Source: GCA-2746795 sp964643965 (lineage in GTDB: Bacteria; Chloroflexota; Anaerolineae; Promineifilales; Promineifilaceae). From it: a DNA stretch of 13,993 bases. Within the stretch, counting starts at the first letter, position 1, and each line of letters opens with the position of its first letter. Under the pieces are notes generated by a model. It did not search any database, had not been told where the DNA came from, and saw nothing but the letters and a program-made list of their open reading frames with translations. The position numbers and the translations under genes were made by a program. Below, piece by piece: positions 1 through 6,096 of this stretch. The stretch covers positions 1 through 13,993 of the forward strand of contig CAZXVH010000125.1 in assembly GCA_964643965.1 (NCBI GenBank), written 5' to 3'.

Positions 1-28
1 CACATTGAGCAGCTGGGAGGCTTCAAGA

Positions 29-346
29 ATGCAGGGGAATATCATACAGGTAGAAAAATGGCCGTACAGCCGCAAACCCACGGAGCCGGAACTACACCAA
101 CTGATGGTTGAAGAAAAGCTGGCGCCATATCGCTGGGCCAATCAACCGCACGATGTGTATGCCGCCCATGTTCACGATTACACCAAGATAATCTATGTGG
201 TCAGCGGCTCGATTACCTTTGGCTTCCCCATCGAGGGAGCGCCTACCACTCTGATGCCGGGCGACCGCCTGGAATTACCGGCCGGCGTCCGCCACAACGC
301 CGCCGTCGGCCCCGCTGGCGTGGTCTGCCTGGAAGCGCGTAAATAA
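29..346 (+). CDS. small single-domain cupin protein
   Basis: This encodes a 105-residue protein with one cupin beta-barrel; substrate and reaction cannot be told. The first metal-binding motif is at residues 47-53 (H47-V-H49, with Lys53 where the family usually has Glu). The second is G78-x5-P84-x-G86-x2-H89. Three histidines are therefore available for a metal, but the usual Glu is missing. I place the start at the ATG at 29 because GGAGG at 16-20 sits 8 nt upstream. A TTG at 5 in the same frame would add 8 residues but would put the ribosome site inside the gene. The gene converges on the recombinase gene downstream. The fold is seen in sequence; the role (sugar isomerase-like, sensor or small-molecule binding) is unknown. 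Confidence 0.8.
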   Translation: MQGNIIQVEKWPYSRKPTEPELHQLMVEEKLAPYRWANQPHDVYAAHVHDYTKIIYVVSGSITFGFPIEGAPTTLMPGDRLELPAGVRHNAAVGPAGVVCLEARK

Positions 347-370
347 GCACTCATCCCCCCTTACCCCAAA

Positions 371-391
371 ACTGTCCACTGTCCACCGTCC
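371..391. repeat. short tandem heptamer repeat (three units)
   Basis: Three consecutive 7-bp units, ACTGTCC (371-377), ACTGTCC (378-384) and ACCGTCC (385-391), fill the gap between the convergent cupin and recombinase genes. The last unit stops just before the recombinase stop codon at 393-395. The same unit in reverse complement (permuted CAGTGGA) occurs at 4294-4314. This makes it a dispersed intergenic repeat of the short-tandem-repeat type, not a chance run. Confidence 0.7.
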
Positions 392-392
392 C

Positions 393-1580
393 CTAACCCT
401 TATACCGTTCTTGCACATCAACGGCCGTTACATAGCGCATTGCCGTCTGAGCGCTGGTCCAGCCAAACCAGGCCATCAGTTCATCCACACTGTAGCCCAG
501 GCGAGCCATGCGCGTGGCGCAGGTGTGGCGGCAGTCGTGGGCCGATAGCTTTTCGGATAGTCCAGCAGATTTACCCAACCAGGCCACTCGCTCACTGATA
601 CGCACCCGGTTCAACCCACTTGGCTTTAATCGGCCGCCTTTGCCGTTTTTGAGCAGACGGGTAGTGGTCAGCAGCAGGGGACCGTCCGGTTTCAGGGCAG
701 GGGGATAAAAGGTCTGGTATTCGCGCACCAGCGTTAACAGATCATCGCTGATGCGGTGAACCGTCCATTCGTGGGCAGTCCCTTTGACTTTGGGGCGGTA
801 GAAGTGCAGCCGGGCGGCCGCCAGATCAAAGCTGTTGGCCGTGAGCAGCGCCATTTCGCTTGCTCGCAAGCCGTGATCCAGCAAGATATGCATCAACAGG
901 GCGTCCCGATAAGCTTGAGGGGATGAATTTTGCGGCGTTTTGAGGAAAACGGCCGTTTCTTCATCCAGCACCGTCGCCGATTCCTTCTTGGTCGAACGGC
1001 GGGTCACCACCACGCTGCGCCGTTTGCCTTCCGGCTTGTAAGCGTAGGTGATTTCGTCCATGCGCGTCTGCTCCCGTTTCTCATCTACATTGTAGCCACC
1101 GGCCCGCGAGTAACCTTTGACAGATTGGATGAGCAGCCCTTCCTGGCGGTCCATCGCGCCCGCCTTCATGGCCATCTGCGCATAGACCTTCACCGTAGAC
1201 AGCCGGGCGTTCACCGAGGAGACGGCATAACCTTCTTTTAACTGCCAATGGATAAAGCCCTCCACAATGCCCCAGGTGACGCCAGCCCAGGCTTGCGGAT
1301 TGGTCTGGAAATCTGCGCCCCGGTCTGGCATGACGCCAATATCCAGCAAATATTCCGCGAACAGTTCCAGGTCACGCGCCTGGCGTTTGATGGTGTTTTC
1401 TGCCTTTTCGCTGAGGTAACGTTGGAAGATGGCATGACCGGCATACTGGTTGGCAGCCTGGCCGGCGCTGCCTAATGGTGCGTAATCGGAAGCTTGTGGC
1501 GTTTGCGTTTGTAGAGAACGGCCGTTTTCTTTGTTATCTTGAGGTACTAATTGGGCGTCAGGGTTGGTTTGTTTTGCCAT
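393..1580 (-). CDS. tyrosine recombinase / XerC-D-like integrase
   Basis: This is a 395-residue site-specific recombinase. An N-terminal SAM-like core-binding domain lies at about residues 50-150, and the catalytic domain at about 205-395. Catalytic residues are visible: Arg239 (in HGLRASE), His348 and Arg351 (HDCRH), Trp374 in the position of the third His/Trp, and nucleophile Tyr383 (MRYV). Lys264 or Lys266 could serve as the beta-hairpin lysine. Residues 1-45 are a polar, probably disordered extension. ATG at 1580 is the first start after an in-frame stop at 1593-1595, and no clear ribosome site precedes it. AT-rich inverted repeats lie just upstream (1594-1633). No phage, transposon or cassette genes flank it, so it may be a chromosomal recombinase or the remnant of a small element. 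The substrate is unknown. The gene carries three copies of the AACGGCCGTT palindrome. Confidence 0.92.
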   Translation of the reverse strand: MAKQTNPDAQLVPQDNKENGRSLQTQTPQASDYAPLGSAGQAANQYAGHAIFQRYLSEKAENTIKRQARDLELFAEYLLDIGVMPDRGADFQTNPQAWAGVTWGIVEGFIHWQLKEGYAVSSVNARLSTVKVYAQMAMKAGAMDRQEGLLIQSVKGYSRAGGYNVDEKREQTRMDEITYAYKPEGKRRSVVVTRRSTKKESATVLDEETAVFLKTPQNSSPQAYRDALLMHILLDHGLRASEMALLTANSFDLAAARLHFYRPKVKGTAHEWTVHRISDDLLTLVREYQTFYPPALKPDGPLLLTTTRLLKNGKGGRLKPSGLNRVRISERVAWLGKSAGLSEKLSAHDCRHTCATRMARLGYSVDELMAWFGWTSAQTAMRYVTAVDVQERYKG

Positions 1581-1593
1581 GCCGGTAGTGTAT

Positions 1594-1611
1594 CACAAAA
1601 TATTTTTTGTG
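1594..1611. promoter_or_regulatory. inverted repeat upstream of recombinase (possible operator)
   Basis: A perfect 7-bp inverted repeat with a 4-nt centre (CACAAAA-TATT-TTTTGTG) lies 14-31 nt upstream of the recombinase start codon, where a repressor could block transcription or translation. It adjoins a second inverted repeat at 1611-1633. The symmetry is seen directly; the operator role is inference. Confidence 0.45.
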
Positions 1612-1633
1612 TACATACCTATAACATATGTAC
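1611..1633. promoter_or_regulatory. second inverted repeat upstream of recombinase (possible recombination or operator site)
   Basis: GTACATA (1611-1617) and TATGTAC (1627-1633) form a perfect 7-bp inverted repeat around a 9-nt centre. Two inward-facing arms around a short spacer is the general layout of tyrosine-recombinase core sites, and the repeat lies beside such a gene. It could equally be a second operator. The repeat is seen directly; the function is inference. Confidence 0.4.
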
Positions 1634-1686
1634 GGTTAAATGCACACGTAATCTTCAACCGTTAATCTTTGACACGAATCTCGGTT

Positions 1687-2877
1687 TTATGACTCCCCAG
1701 GCATCTCCGGCGGTGGCGGCGGCGCAAAATCTATCTCCAGCACACCTTGCCGCAAAACGCCGCTGGTCGCTTTGCGCTTGGCCAGAACGGTGGGCAAAAT
1801 CATCTCGCGTTTAAAATTGCCGATGGTGATGAACAGTTCATCGCCCCGTTTACGCAGGCGTACTTCGCCGCCGGTGGCAAAGGAGATGGGCAAACGCAGC
1901 CGGTAGCCGCCATCGGGCAGTTCAATAAACTCTTGCAAGGCGCCGCGATAGAATACCTGGCCCGGATCGTTGTCGCCAAAGCAGTCGGTCGCCAGCCGGG
2001 AAAGCGCTTCAATGCCCACCACCTCGTCGGAATAATAAGGCGCTCGCCATAAGGGCAGCGGCGAGAAATTATCTTCGATCAACTGCAAATATTTCTTTTG
2101 CAGTTCGCGTCGCTTTTGGTAAAACTCTCCCTCACTCAAGGAGTCCGGCAGGATGCGATTGATGATCACGCTGTCCACCGGATAGTTGAACAAACCCAAA
2201 TAGCTTATGGCGCGTTCGGCTTCACGCACCACCATTTTCTCCGGCTGCAAGACCACCCGATAGCTGCTAATTTCCGGATCGCTCAAGGTGGCCCGTAATT
2301 CGCCCGTTTGCTCGTCTAACCGTTCCAGCGCTTCCATGATTTCGGCCGGGCCGCGAAGGATACGGCCGGCAAATGGTTTCAACGCCTTCATGACGCCGGT
2401 TTCAAAGCGGGATAAGTGACCAGCGTACCAGCGGAAGGTGTCGGGCATGGTGAGCAGGCGTATGGTTTCGCCGGTGGGCGCAGCGTCGATGATCACCCGG
2501 TCGAAGTTGGCTTCTTTGGCCTGCTTGTTGATGTGCAGCAGGCTGACGATTTCGTCCATGCCGGGGAAAGCGGACAATTCGTCGGCGACGACATTGCTGA
2601 TGCCCCGGTTGGCGATGTTATCGGAGACAAAGGTTTGCAGGGTTCCCCAGTAATTGTGGATGTCGGCGACGACGCTGATTTCTTGCGCCCATAAGTTTTC
2701 GGCGATTTGTAAGGGTGTGGCTTCCAGGGGTATGTCAAACGAATCGGCCAGGCTGTGGGCGATGTCGGTGCTGGCGACCAATGTTTTGTATCCTAACTGG
2801 GCGCTGCGAACGGCCGTTGCCGCGGCCACCGTCGTCTTCCCCACCCCCCCTTTACCTAAATATAAAATGATGCGCAT
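1687..2877 (-). CDS. ArsA/Get3-family ATPase with C-terminal HSP20-like domain
   Basis: This is a 396-residue cytosolic P-loop ATPase of the ArsA/GET3 group. The P-loop GKGGVGKTT is at residues 8-16. The switch I segment is STDIAHS (36-42; the family usually has DPAH). AFPGMDE is at 103-109, the switch II/Walker B signature DAAPTGET at 131-138, and the nucleotide-base NRILP segment at 240-244. Residues about 316-385 form a beta-rich segment matching the HSP20-like (alpha-crystallin) domain found at the end of many bacterial ArsA proteins, followed by a proline-rich tail. There is only one cysteine (Cys299), so neither the arsenite-binding cysteines of ArsA nor the CxxC of Get3 is present; arsenite export is unlikely. 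The ATG at 2877 is preferred over one at 2913 because GGAGAG lies just upstream of it and the P-loop then sits at its usual N-terminal position. A Get3d-like role in handling hydrophobic clients is a reasonable guess. Confidence 0.9.
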   Translation of the reverse strand: MRIILYLGKGGVGKTTVAAATAVRSAQLGYKTLVASTDIAHSLADSFDIPLEATPLQIAENLWAQEISVVADIHNYWGTLQTFVSDNIANRGISNVVADELSAFPGMDEIVSLLHINKQAKEANFDRVIIDAAPTGETIRLLTMPDTFRWYAGHLSRFETGVMKALKPFAGRILRGPAEIMEALERLDEQTGELRATLSDPEISSYRVVLQPEKMVVREAERAISYLGLFNYPVDSVIINRILPDSLSEGEFYQKRRELQKKYLQLIEDNFSPLPLWRAPYYSDEVVGIEALSRLATDCFGDNDPGQVFYRGALQEFIELPDGGYRLRLPISFATGGEVRLRKRGDELFITIGNFKREMILPTVLAKRKATSGVLRQGVLEIDFAPPPPPEMPGES

Positions 2878-2941
2878 GGTCTCTCCAATCAGATCTGCTT
2901 GCCTCTGTGTCATCGTTTAAGAATCATCAAGCTGTACGGGA

Positions 2942-2951
2942 AACGGCCGTT
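2942..2951. repeat. AACGGCCGTT palindrome, intergenic copy
   Basis: An exact copy of the 10-bp palindrome lies in the non-coding leader of the ArsA-type gene. Together with the copy at 12725-12734 it shows that the motif is not confined to coding sequence and is not just a product of codon choice. Confidence 0.85.
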
Positions 2952-2984
2952 CTCGTCTCAAAGAACCAGCATTTCCCCGGGTAA

Positions 2985-3012
2985 GGTATACCATGCGTTT
3001 TAAAAGTGGCAA
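2985..3012 (-). promoter_or_regulatory. possible sigma70-type promoter for the ArsA-family gene
   Basis: On the minus strand TTGCCA (3012-3007) and TATACC (2990-2985) are separated by 16 nt. These match the consensus at 5/6 and 4/6 positions. Transcription would begin near 2978 and leave a leader of about 100 nt before the ATG at 2877. The match is modest and unsupported by other evidence. Confidence 0.35.
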
Positions 3013-3018
3013 CTTCAA

Positions 3019-3301
3019 TCAGGTAGGCTTCATAACAGTCTCAGCGAATGGTTTATTTTGTGCAATACCGAAGCAGCAGACGACCCAACGGCCGTTGCGA
3101 AAGTAGCTGCTGTCCATGCCCATAAACTCGCCTGCCATCTCTTCGGCTGTCGCCGGGCCGATGTCATACTGACGCCAATCAATTTTGATGACGCTGGCAA
3201 TGCAGCTTACGCTGCCCATGTTGTCTGGAATATGAATGGCTTGCTGGACGAATAACCAGAATAATAAATAAGCAAGTCCTCTTGTAAATAGTGTCTTTCA
3301 T
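3019..3301 (-). pseudogene. small one-helix membrane protein gene, probably frameshifted
   Basis: A minus-strand frame open from 3297 to the TGA at 3021-3019 reads like real protein. It has a hydrophobic segment GLAYLLFWLFVQQAIHI, then a soluble part with IKIDWRQYDIGPATAEEMAG and FRNGRWVVCCFG. Codons are dominated by GGC, AGC, GAC, GTC and GCC, like its neighbours. The frame has no ATG, GTG or TTG before Met at 3219, which has no ribosome site and would lose the membrane helix. An ATG at 3301 with purine-rich GAGAGAAAGAG upstream reads MKDTIYKR but runs one frame off. Removing one base near 3276-3283 would join the two parts into a protein of about 93 residues. It lies ahead of the ArsA-type gene in the same direction. 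I do not recognise the family. It is either a recent pseudogene, a sequencing error, or a shorter gene starting at 3219. The opposite strand also has an open frame here, but its composition is less protein-like. Confidence 0.5.
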
Positions 3302-3344
3302 CACTCTTTCTCTCGTTAAATGTCATATAACGGTATGTGTTAGA

Positions 3345-3373
3345 TTGCTCAGGTATACGCCCTACCCTATAAT
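3345..3373 (+). promoter_or_regulatory. sigma70-type promoter for tpiA
   Basis: A perfect -10 box TATAAT (3368-3373) is preceded, after an ideal 17-nt spacer, by TTGCTC (3345-3350), which matches the -35 consensus at its first three bases. The predicted start near 3380 leaves a leader of about 144 nt before the tpiA ATG. This is the best promoter in the window. Confidence 0.6.
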
Positions 3374-3399
3374 GGCAGATAGCGCCATAAGCATGAATA

Positions 3400-3439
3400 G
3401 GCTCAGGAGATCGACTGTGAGCCGATGCTCTGGCTCACA
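3400..3439 (+). promoter_or_regulatory. tpiA leader with two mutually exclusive hairpins
   Basis: The central TGAGCC (3418-3423) can pair with an upstream GGCTCA (3400-3405, 12-nt loop) or with a downstream copy. The downstream pairing is longer, 8 bp perfect: TGTGAGCC 3416-3423 with GGCTCACA 3432-3439, loop 8 nt. Such three-part arrangements can switch RNA structure, but no U-run follows and the ribosome site (AGGAG at 3509-3513) is 70 nt away. The downstream hairpin is the more convincing. Regulation is inference. Confidence 0.35.
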
Positions 3440-3523
3440 ATACAAAAATTACCCTATCATTCATATTAACCGGTGCGATGTTTACCCTTCATCCCTGGTT
3501 AAACATACAGGAGAAAAACAACC

Positions 3524-4276
3524 ATGCGTACTTTATTTATTGCCGGAAATTGGAAAATGAACAAAACGGCCGATGAAGCCGTGGCTTTCCTCTCCGAAAT
3601 CAAAGATGATCTAAACGCCATTGAAGGCATCGACATTGCCGTTTGCCCGCCCGCCCTGGCTATTCCGGCCGTGGCCGAGCTGCTCAAAGGCACAAAAATT
3701 GGGGTTGGCGCCCAAAACATGCACTTTGAAGAAAGCGGCGCTTACACCGGCGAACTGGCTGCCAGTATGATCAAGCCATTCTGCCAATACGTCATCCTGG
3801 GCCACTCCGAACGGCGGCAGTATTTCGGCGAAACGGACGAAGGCGTCAACAAGAAGATTAAAACAGCCCTGGCGCATGGCCTCACTCCCATCGTCTGCTG
3901 TGGTGAAAGCCTGGCGCAAAATCAAGCTGGTGAAACCCACGATTTTGTCAGCGGCCAGATCAAAGGCGCCTTTGCCGGATTCACGGGCGAAGAAGCTGCC
4001 GCCTGTGTCATCGCTTACGAACCGATTTGGGCCATTGGCACCGGCCTCACGGCCACCGTGGAGCAGGCTGGTGGCATCATCGGCAATACCGTCCGCGCTA
4101 CCGTGCGCGAGATGTTTGGCGACGATATTGCCCAAAAAGTTCGCATTCAATATGGCGGCAGCGTCAGCGAAAAGAACAGCGCCGAATTGATGGCCCATCC
4201 TGACATCGATGGCGCTCTGGTCGGCGGCGCCAGCCTGAAACCGGCTTTCGTGGATTTGATTAAGAACGCCCTTTAA
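3524..4276 (+). CDS. tpiA: triose-phosphate isomerase
   Basis: This is a cytosolic TIM-barrel enzyme interconverting dihydroxyacetone phosphate and glyceraldehyde 3-phosphate in glycolysis and gluconeogenesis. At 250 residues it has the normal full length. Visible active-site residues are Asn9 and Lys11 (GNWKMN), His94 in GHSERR, and the general base Glu166 in AYEPIWAIGTG. The phosphate-binding loops GGSV (211-214) and GGAS (234-237) are also present. The mobile loop 6 reads AIGTGLTA, with Leu where Lys is common. ATG at 3524 is preceded by AGGAG at 3509-3513 with 10 nt spacing and by a good promoter at 3345-3373. A heptamer-repeat hairpin separates it from the membrane protease gene downstream. 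It is the only longer gene here without an exact AACGGCCGTT (one 9/10 match at 3565-3574), fitting strong constraint on its sequence. Confidence 0.98.
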   Translation: MRTLFIAGNWKMNKTADEAVAFLSEIKDDLNAIEGIDIAVCPPALAIPAVAELLKGTKIGVGAQNMHFEESGAYTGELAASMIKPFCQYVILGHSERRQYFGETDEGVNKKIKTALAHGLTPIVCCGESLAQNQAGETHDFVSGQIKGAFAGFTGEEAAACVIAYEPIWAIGTGLTATVEQAGGIIGNTVRATVREMFGDDIAQKVRIQYGGSVSEKNSAELMAHPDIDGALVGGASLKPAFVDLIKNAL

Positions 4277-4293
4277 GATCAGTTTATAGTGAT

Positions 4294-4353
4294 CAGTGGA
4301 CAGTGGACAGTGGTCAGTGTTCGGTACGACTAACTGTTCACTGTTCACTGCAA
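4294..4353. repeat. heptamer-repeat inverted pair forming an 18-bp hairpin
   Basis: Units CAGTGGA, CAGTGGA, CAGTGGT and CAGTGTT (4294-4321) are followed by ACTGTTC, ACTGTTC and ACTGCAA (4333-4353). The arms 4294-4311 and 4333-4350 pair along all 18 positions in RNA, with just two G-U pairs, around a 21-nt loop. The block lies between tpiA and the membrane protease gene and ends 10 nt before that gene's ATG. No U-run follows, so it is not a standard intrinsic terminator. It could stabilise the tpiA 3' end or hinder translation of the next gene. The same heptamer family is at 371-391. Confidence 0.75.
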
Positions 4354-4363
4354 ACTCATTCTC

Positions 4364-5143
4364 ATGCCTTTCATCTGGGTTGCCCTGGCTTTTATGGTCT
4401 TGCTGTTTTTACAGCGGTGGATTCACACCCACCTGCATGGCCTGTCGCTGCTTGTCACCGGCAAGCCGGAATACGCTGTTATTTTGTACGCCATTGTGCT
4501 GCTGCCGGGGGTGGCCCTGCATGAGATAAGCCATTGGCTGGCGGCGTCGCTGCTGGGAGTGCGCACCGGCAAATTGTCGCTGCTGCCCCGTCGCCAGCCA
4601 GACGGCGCCATCCAGTTGGGCTATGTGGAGTATTACAAAGGGCGTACCCTGGGGCCGATTCGAGAGAGCCTCATTGGCGGCGCCCCACTCATCAGTGGTA
4701 CGCTGGTTATTTTGCTTATCGGCTTTTACGTCTTCAATATCACCGAACTGACCACCGCCATCCAGTCGGGCAATGTGGATCAATTGGCGTTGGCGGTAAG
4801 CACTCTTTTTCAGACCGGCGACTTCTTCGTCTGGCTTTACCTGCTTTTTGCCATCAGCAATGCCATGATGCCCAGCGCCTCAGATCGCCGCGCCTGGCCC
4901 GCTTTCTTGCTGACGATGTTGGTTATTGCTGCCATCGTATTCTTGTTGGGTCTAACCGATGTTATTTTGGTGAACATGGCGCAACCGGTAACGGCCGTTT
5001 TCGGCTATCTTGGCGTAGCATTATCTATGGCAATCGGCGTGGATTTCGTTTTCATGGCCGTCATCGCCTTGCTGGAATATCTCGTCGGCCGTATCAAAGG
5101 CGTTTCCGTGCGCTATCGCGTCGAATCGACCTCGGATCGATAA
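4364..5143 (+). CDS. putative M50-like (site-2-protease-type) membrane zinc metallopeptidase
   Basis: This is a 259-residue polytopic membrane protein with hydrophobic segments at about residues 3-17, 36-60, 104-125, 154-168, 178-205 and 210-240. Within the second is HEISH (53-57), the HExxH zinc motif, and near the fourth is N166-x3-P170-x3-D174 (in SNAMMPSASD). The latter resembles the N/P/D motif that supplies the third zinc ligand in M50 intramembrane proteases. The order and the placement of both motifs at membrane segments support an intramembrane protease or a close relative. The substrate is unknown and no sigma/anti-sigma pair is nearby. ATG at 4364 is the first start in its frame. 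It has no evident ribosome site and the heptamer hairpin ends just ahead of it, so translation may depend on tpiA mRNA structure. It lies codirectional with tpiA and the GT2 gene. Confidence 0.7.
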   Translation: MPFIWVALAFMVLLFLQRWIHTHLHGLSLLVTGKPEYAVILYAIVLLPGVALHEISHWLAASLLGVRTGKLSLLPRRQPDGAIQLGYVEYYKGRTLGPIRESLIGGAPLISGTLVILLIGFYVFNITELTTAIQSGNVDQLALAVSTLFQTGDFFVWLYLLFAISNAMMPSASDRRAWPAFLLTMLVIAAIVFLLGLTDVILVNMAQPVTAVFGYLGVALSMAIGVDFVFMAVIALLEYLVGRIKGVSVRYRVESTSDR

Positions 5144-5196
5144 AATGACATCGAATTAACACGAATTTCCTTTTTCTTTGACGTAAAGGTAAAAAT

Positions 5197-6096
5197 TTGA
5201 CGCTGACAGTTCTCATCACTGCTTTTCGAGAAGCGGCCACCATTGGCCCAGCCATCGATGCCTTTTTGCCCCAACTGCCGCCGGAGGCTGAGTTGTTGGT
5301 GGTCTGCCCGGATGCGGAGACAACGGCCGTTGTTCACCAATACGCCCAACGCCATCCCCAAATCCGCCACATCCAAGACCCCGGTCAGGGCAAGCCGGCC
5401 GCCCTCAACATCGGCCTGGCGGCGGCGCAAGGCGACATCGTCGTCTTGAGCGATGGCGACATTGTGGTGGCTGAAAATGCTCTGACTCCCCTACTGGCGT
5501 TTTTCGCGGATGGAACGGTGGGGGCGGTGACGGGGCATCCGGTGAGCAGTGATACTCGCTACACGAAGTTTGGTTACTGGTCACACTTGCTGACGGCCGG
5601 CGCCCATCAAGAAAGGCTGCGGCGCGATGCGGCCGGTGAATTTCTGCTTTGCTCTGGCTATTTGTTCGCTTACCGCAAAGCGCTCATCGACCATATCCCC
5701 GAGGAGGCGCTGGCCGAAGACGCCGTTATCTCCCATCGTATTGCCGAGCAGGGTTATACCATTCGTTATGCCCCGGATTCACTCGTCTATGTACGCTATC
5801 CTACCACTTATCGGGACTGGCTTTTGCAAAAAGTACGTTCTGCTGGTGGCTATGCGCAAGATGTTATTCGACAGTCGCCCTACCAGATGCGCTCTGCCAG
5901 ACTGGAAGCAATTTACGGCACGCGGCTGGCGCTGGGTTACGCTCAAAATTTACGCGAATTTTGGTGGACTTTGCAGCTTTTTGTAGCACGGTTACATTTG
6001 TGGAGCCTGGTTTTTTGGCAGGTACGGGTGAAGAAACGGCCGTTAGCCGACCTCTGGCAGCGCGTGGAAAGCACAAAGTACGGGAACACTATGTGA
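5197..6096 (+). CDS. family 2 glycosyltransferase
   Basis: This 299-residue inverting glycosyltransferase has a GT-A fold. It begins with the nucleotide-binding strand LTVLITAFREAATI (2-16), then GKPAALNIG (65-73) and the DxD metal/nucleotide motif SDGD (85-88). The catalytic-base region is EDAVISHRIAEQG (174-186), and QKVRSAGGY (211-219) sits where processive enzymes have Q/RxxRW. Sugar donor and acceptor are not known. Residues 255-277 are hydrophobic and may anchor it to the membrane; the multiple C-terminal helices of synthases are absent. The start is TTG at 5197, the only start after the in-frame TGA at 5179, with AAAGG just upstream. Its 3' end overlaps the HMG-CoA lyase gene tail to tail by 8 nt. 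It probably takes part in surface glycan synthesis, as do the minus-strand genes to the right. Confidence 0.92.
   Translation: MTLTVLITAFREAATIGPAIDAFLPQLPPEAELLVVCPDAETTAVVHQYAQRHPQIRHIQDPGQGKPAALNIGLAAAQGDIVVLSDGDIVVAENALTPLLAFFADGTVGAVTGHPVSSDTRYTKFGYWSHLLTAGAHQERLRRDAAGEFLLCSGYLFAYRKALIDHIPEEALAEDAVISHRIAEQGYTIRYAPDSLVYVRYPTTYRDWLLQKVRSAGGYAQDVIRQSPYQMRSARLEAIYGTRLALGYAQNLREFWWTLQLFVARLHLWSLVFWQVRVKKRPLADLWQRVESTKYGNTM

Noticed and set aside
1..110. Possible 3' end of an upstream gene in frame 1 running into the cupin gene
   Set aside because: The frame is open from the edge to a TGA at 109-111, but too short to identify and would overlap the cupin by about 80 nt.
393..1580. Prophage or integrative element around the recombinase
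   Set aside because: No tRNA, direct repeats, phage, relaxase or cargo genes are visible on either side; the neighbours look chromosomal.
1669..1674. TTGACA as a plus-strand -35 box
   Set aside because: No -10 box at the right distance and no plus-strand gene follows before 3524.
3058..3255. Plus-strand 65-codon open frame opposite the small membrane gene
   Set aside because: The minus frame has neighbour-like codon use and a plausible helix; the plus frame looks like its shadow.
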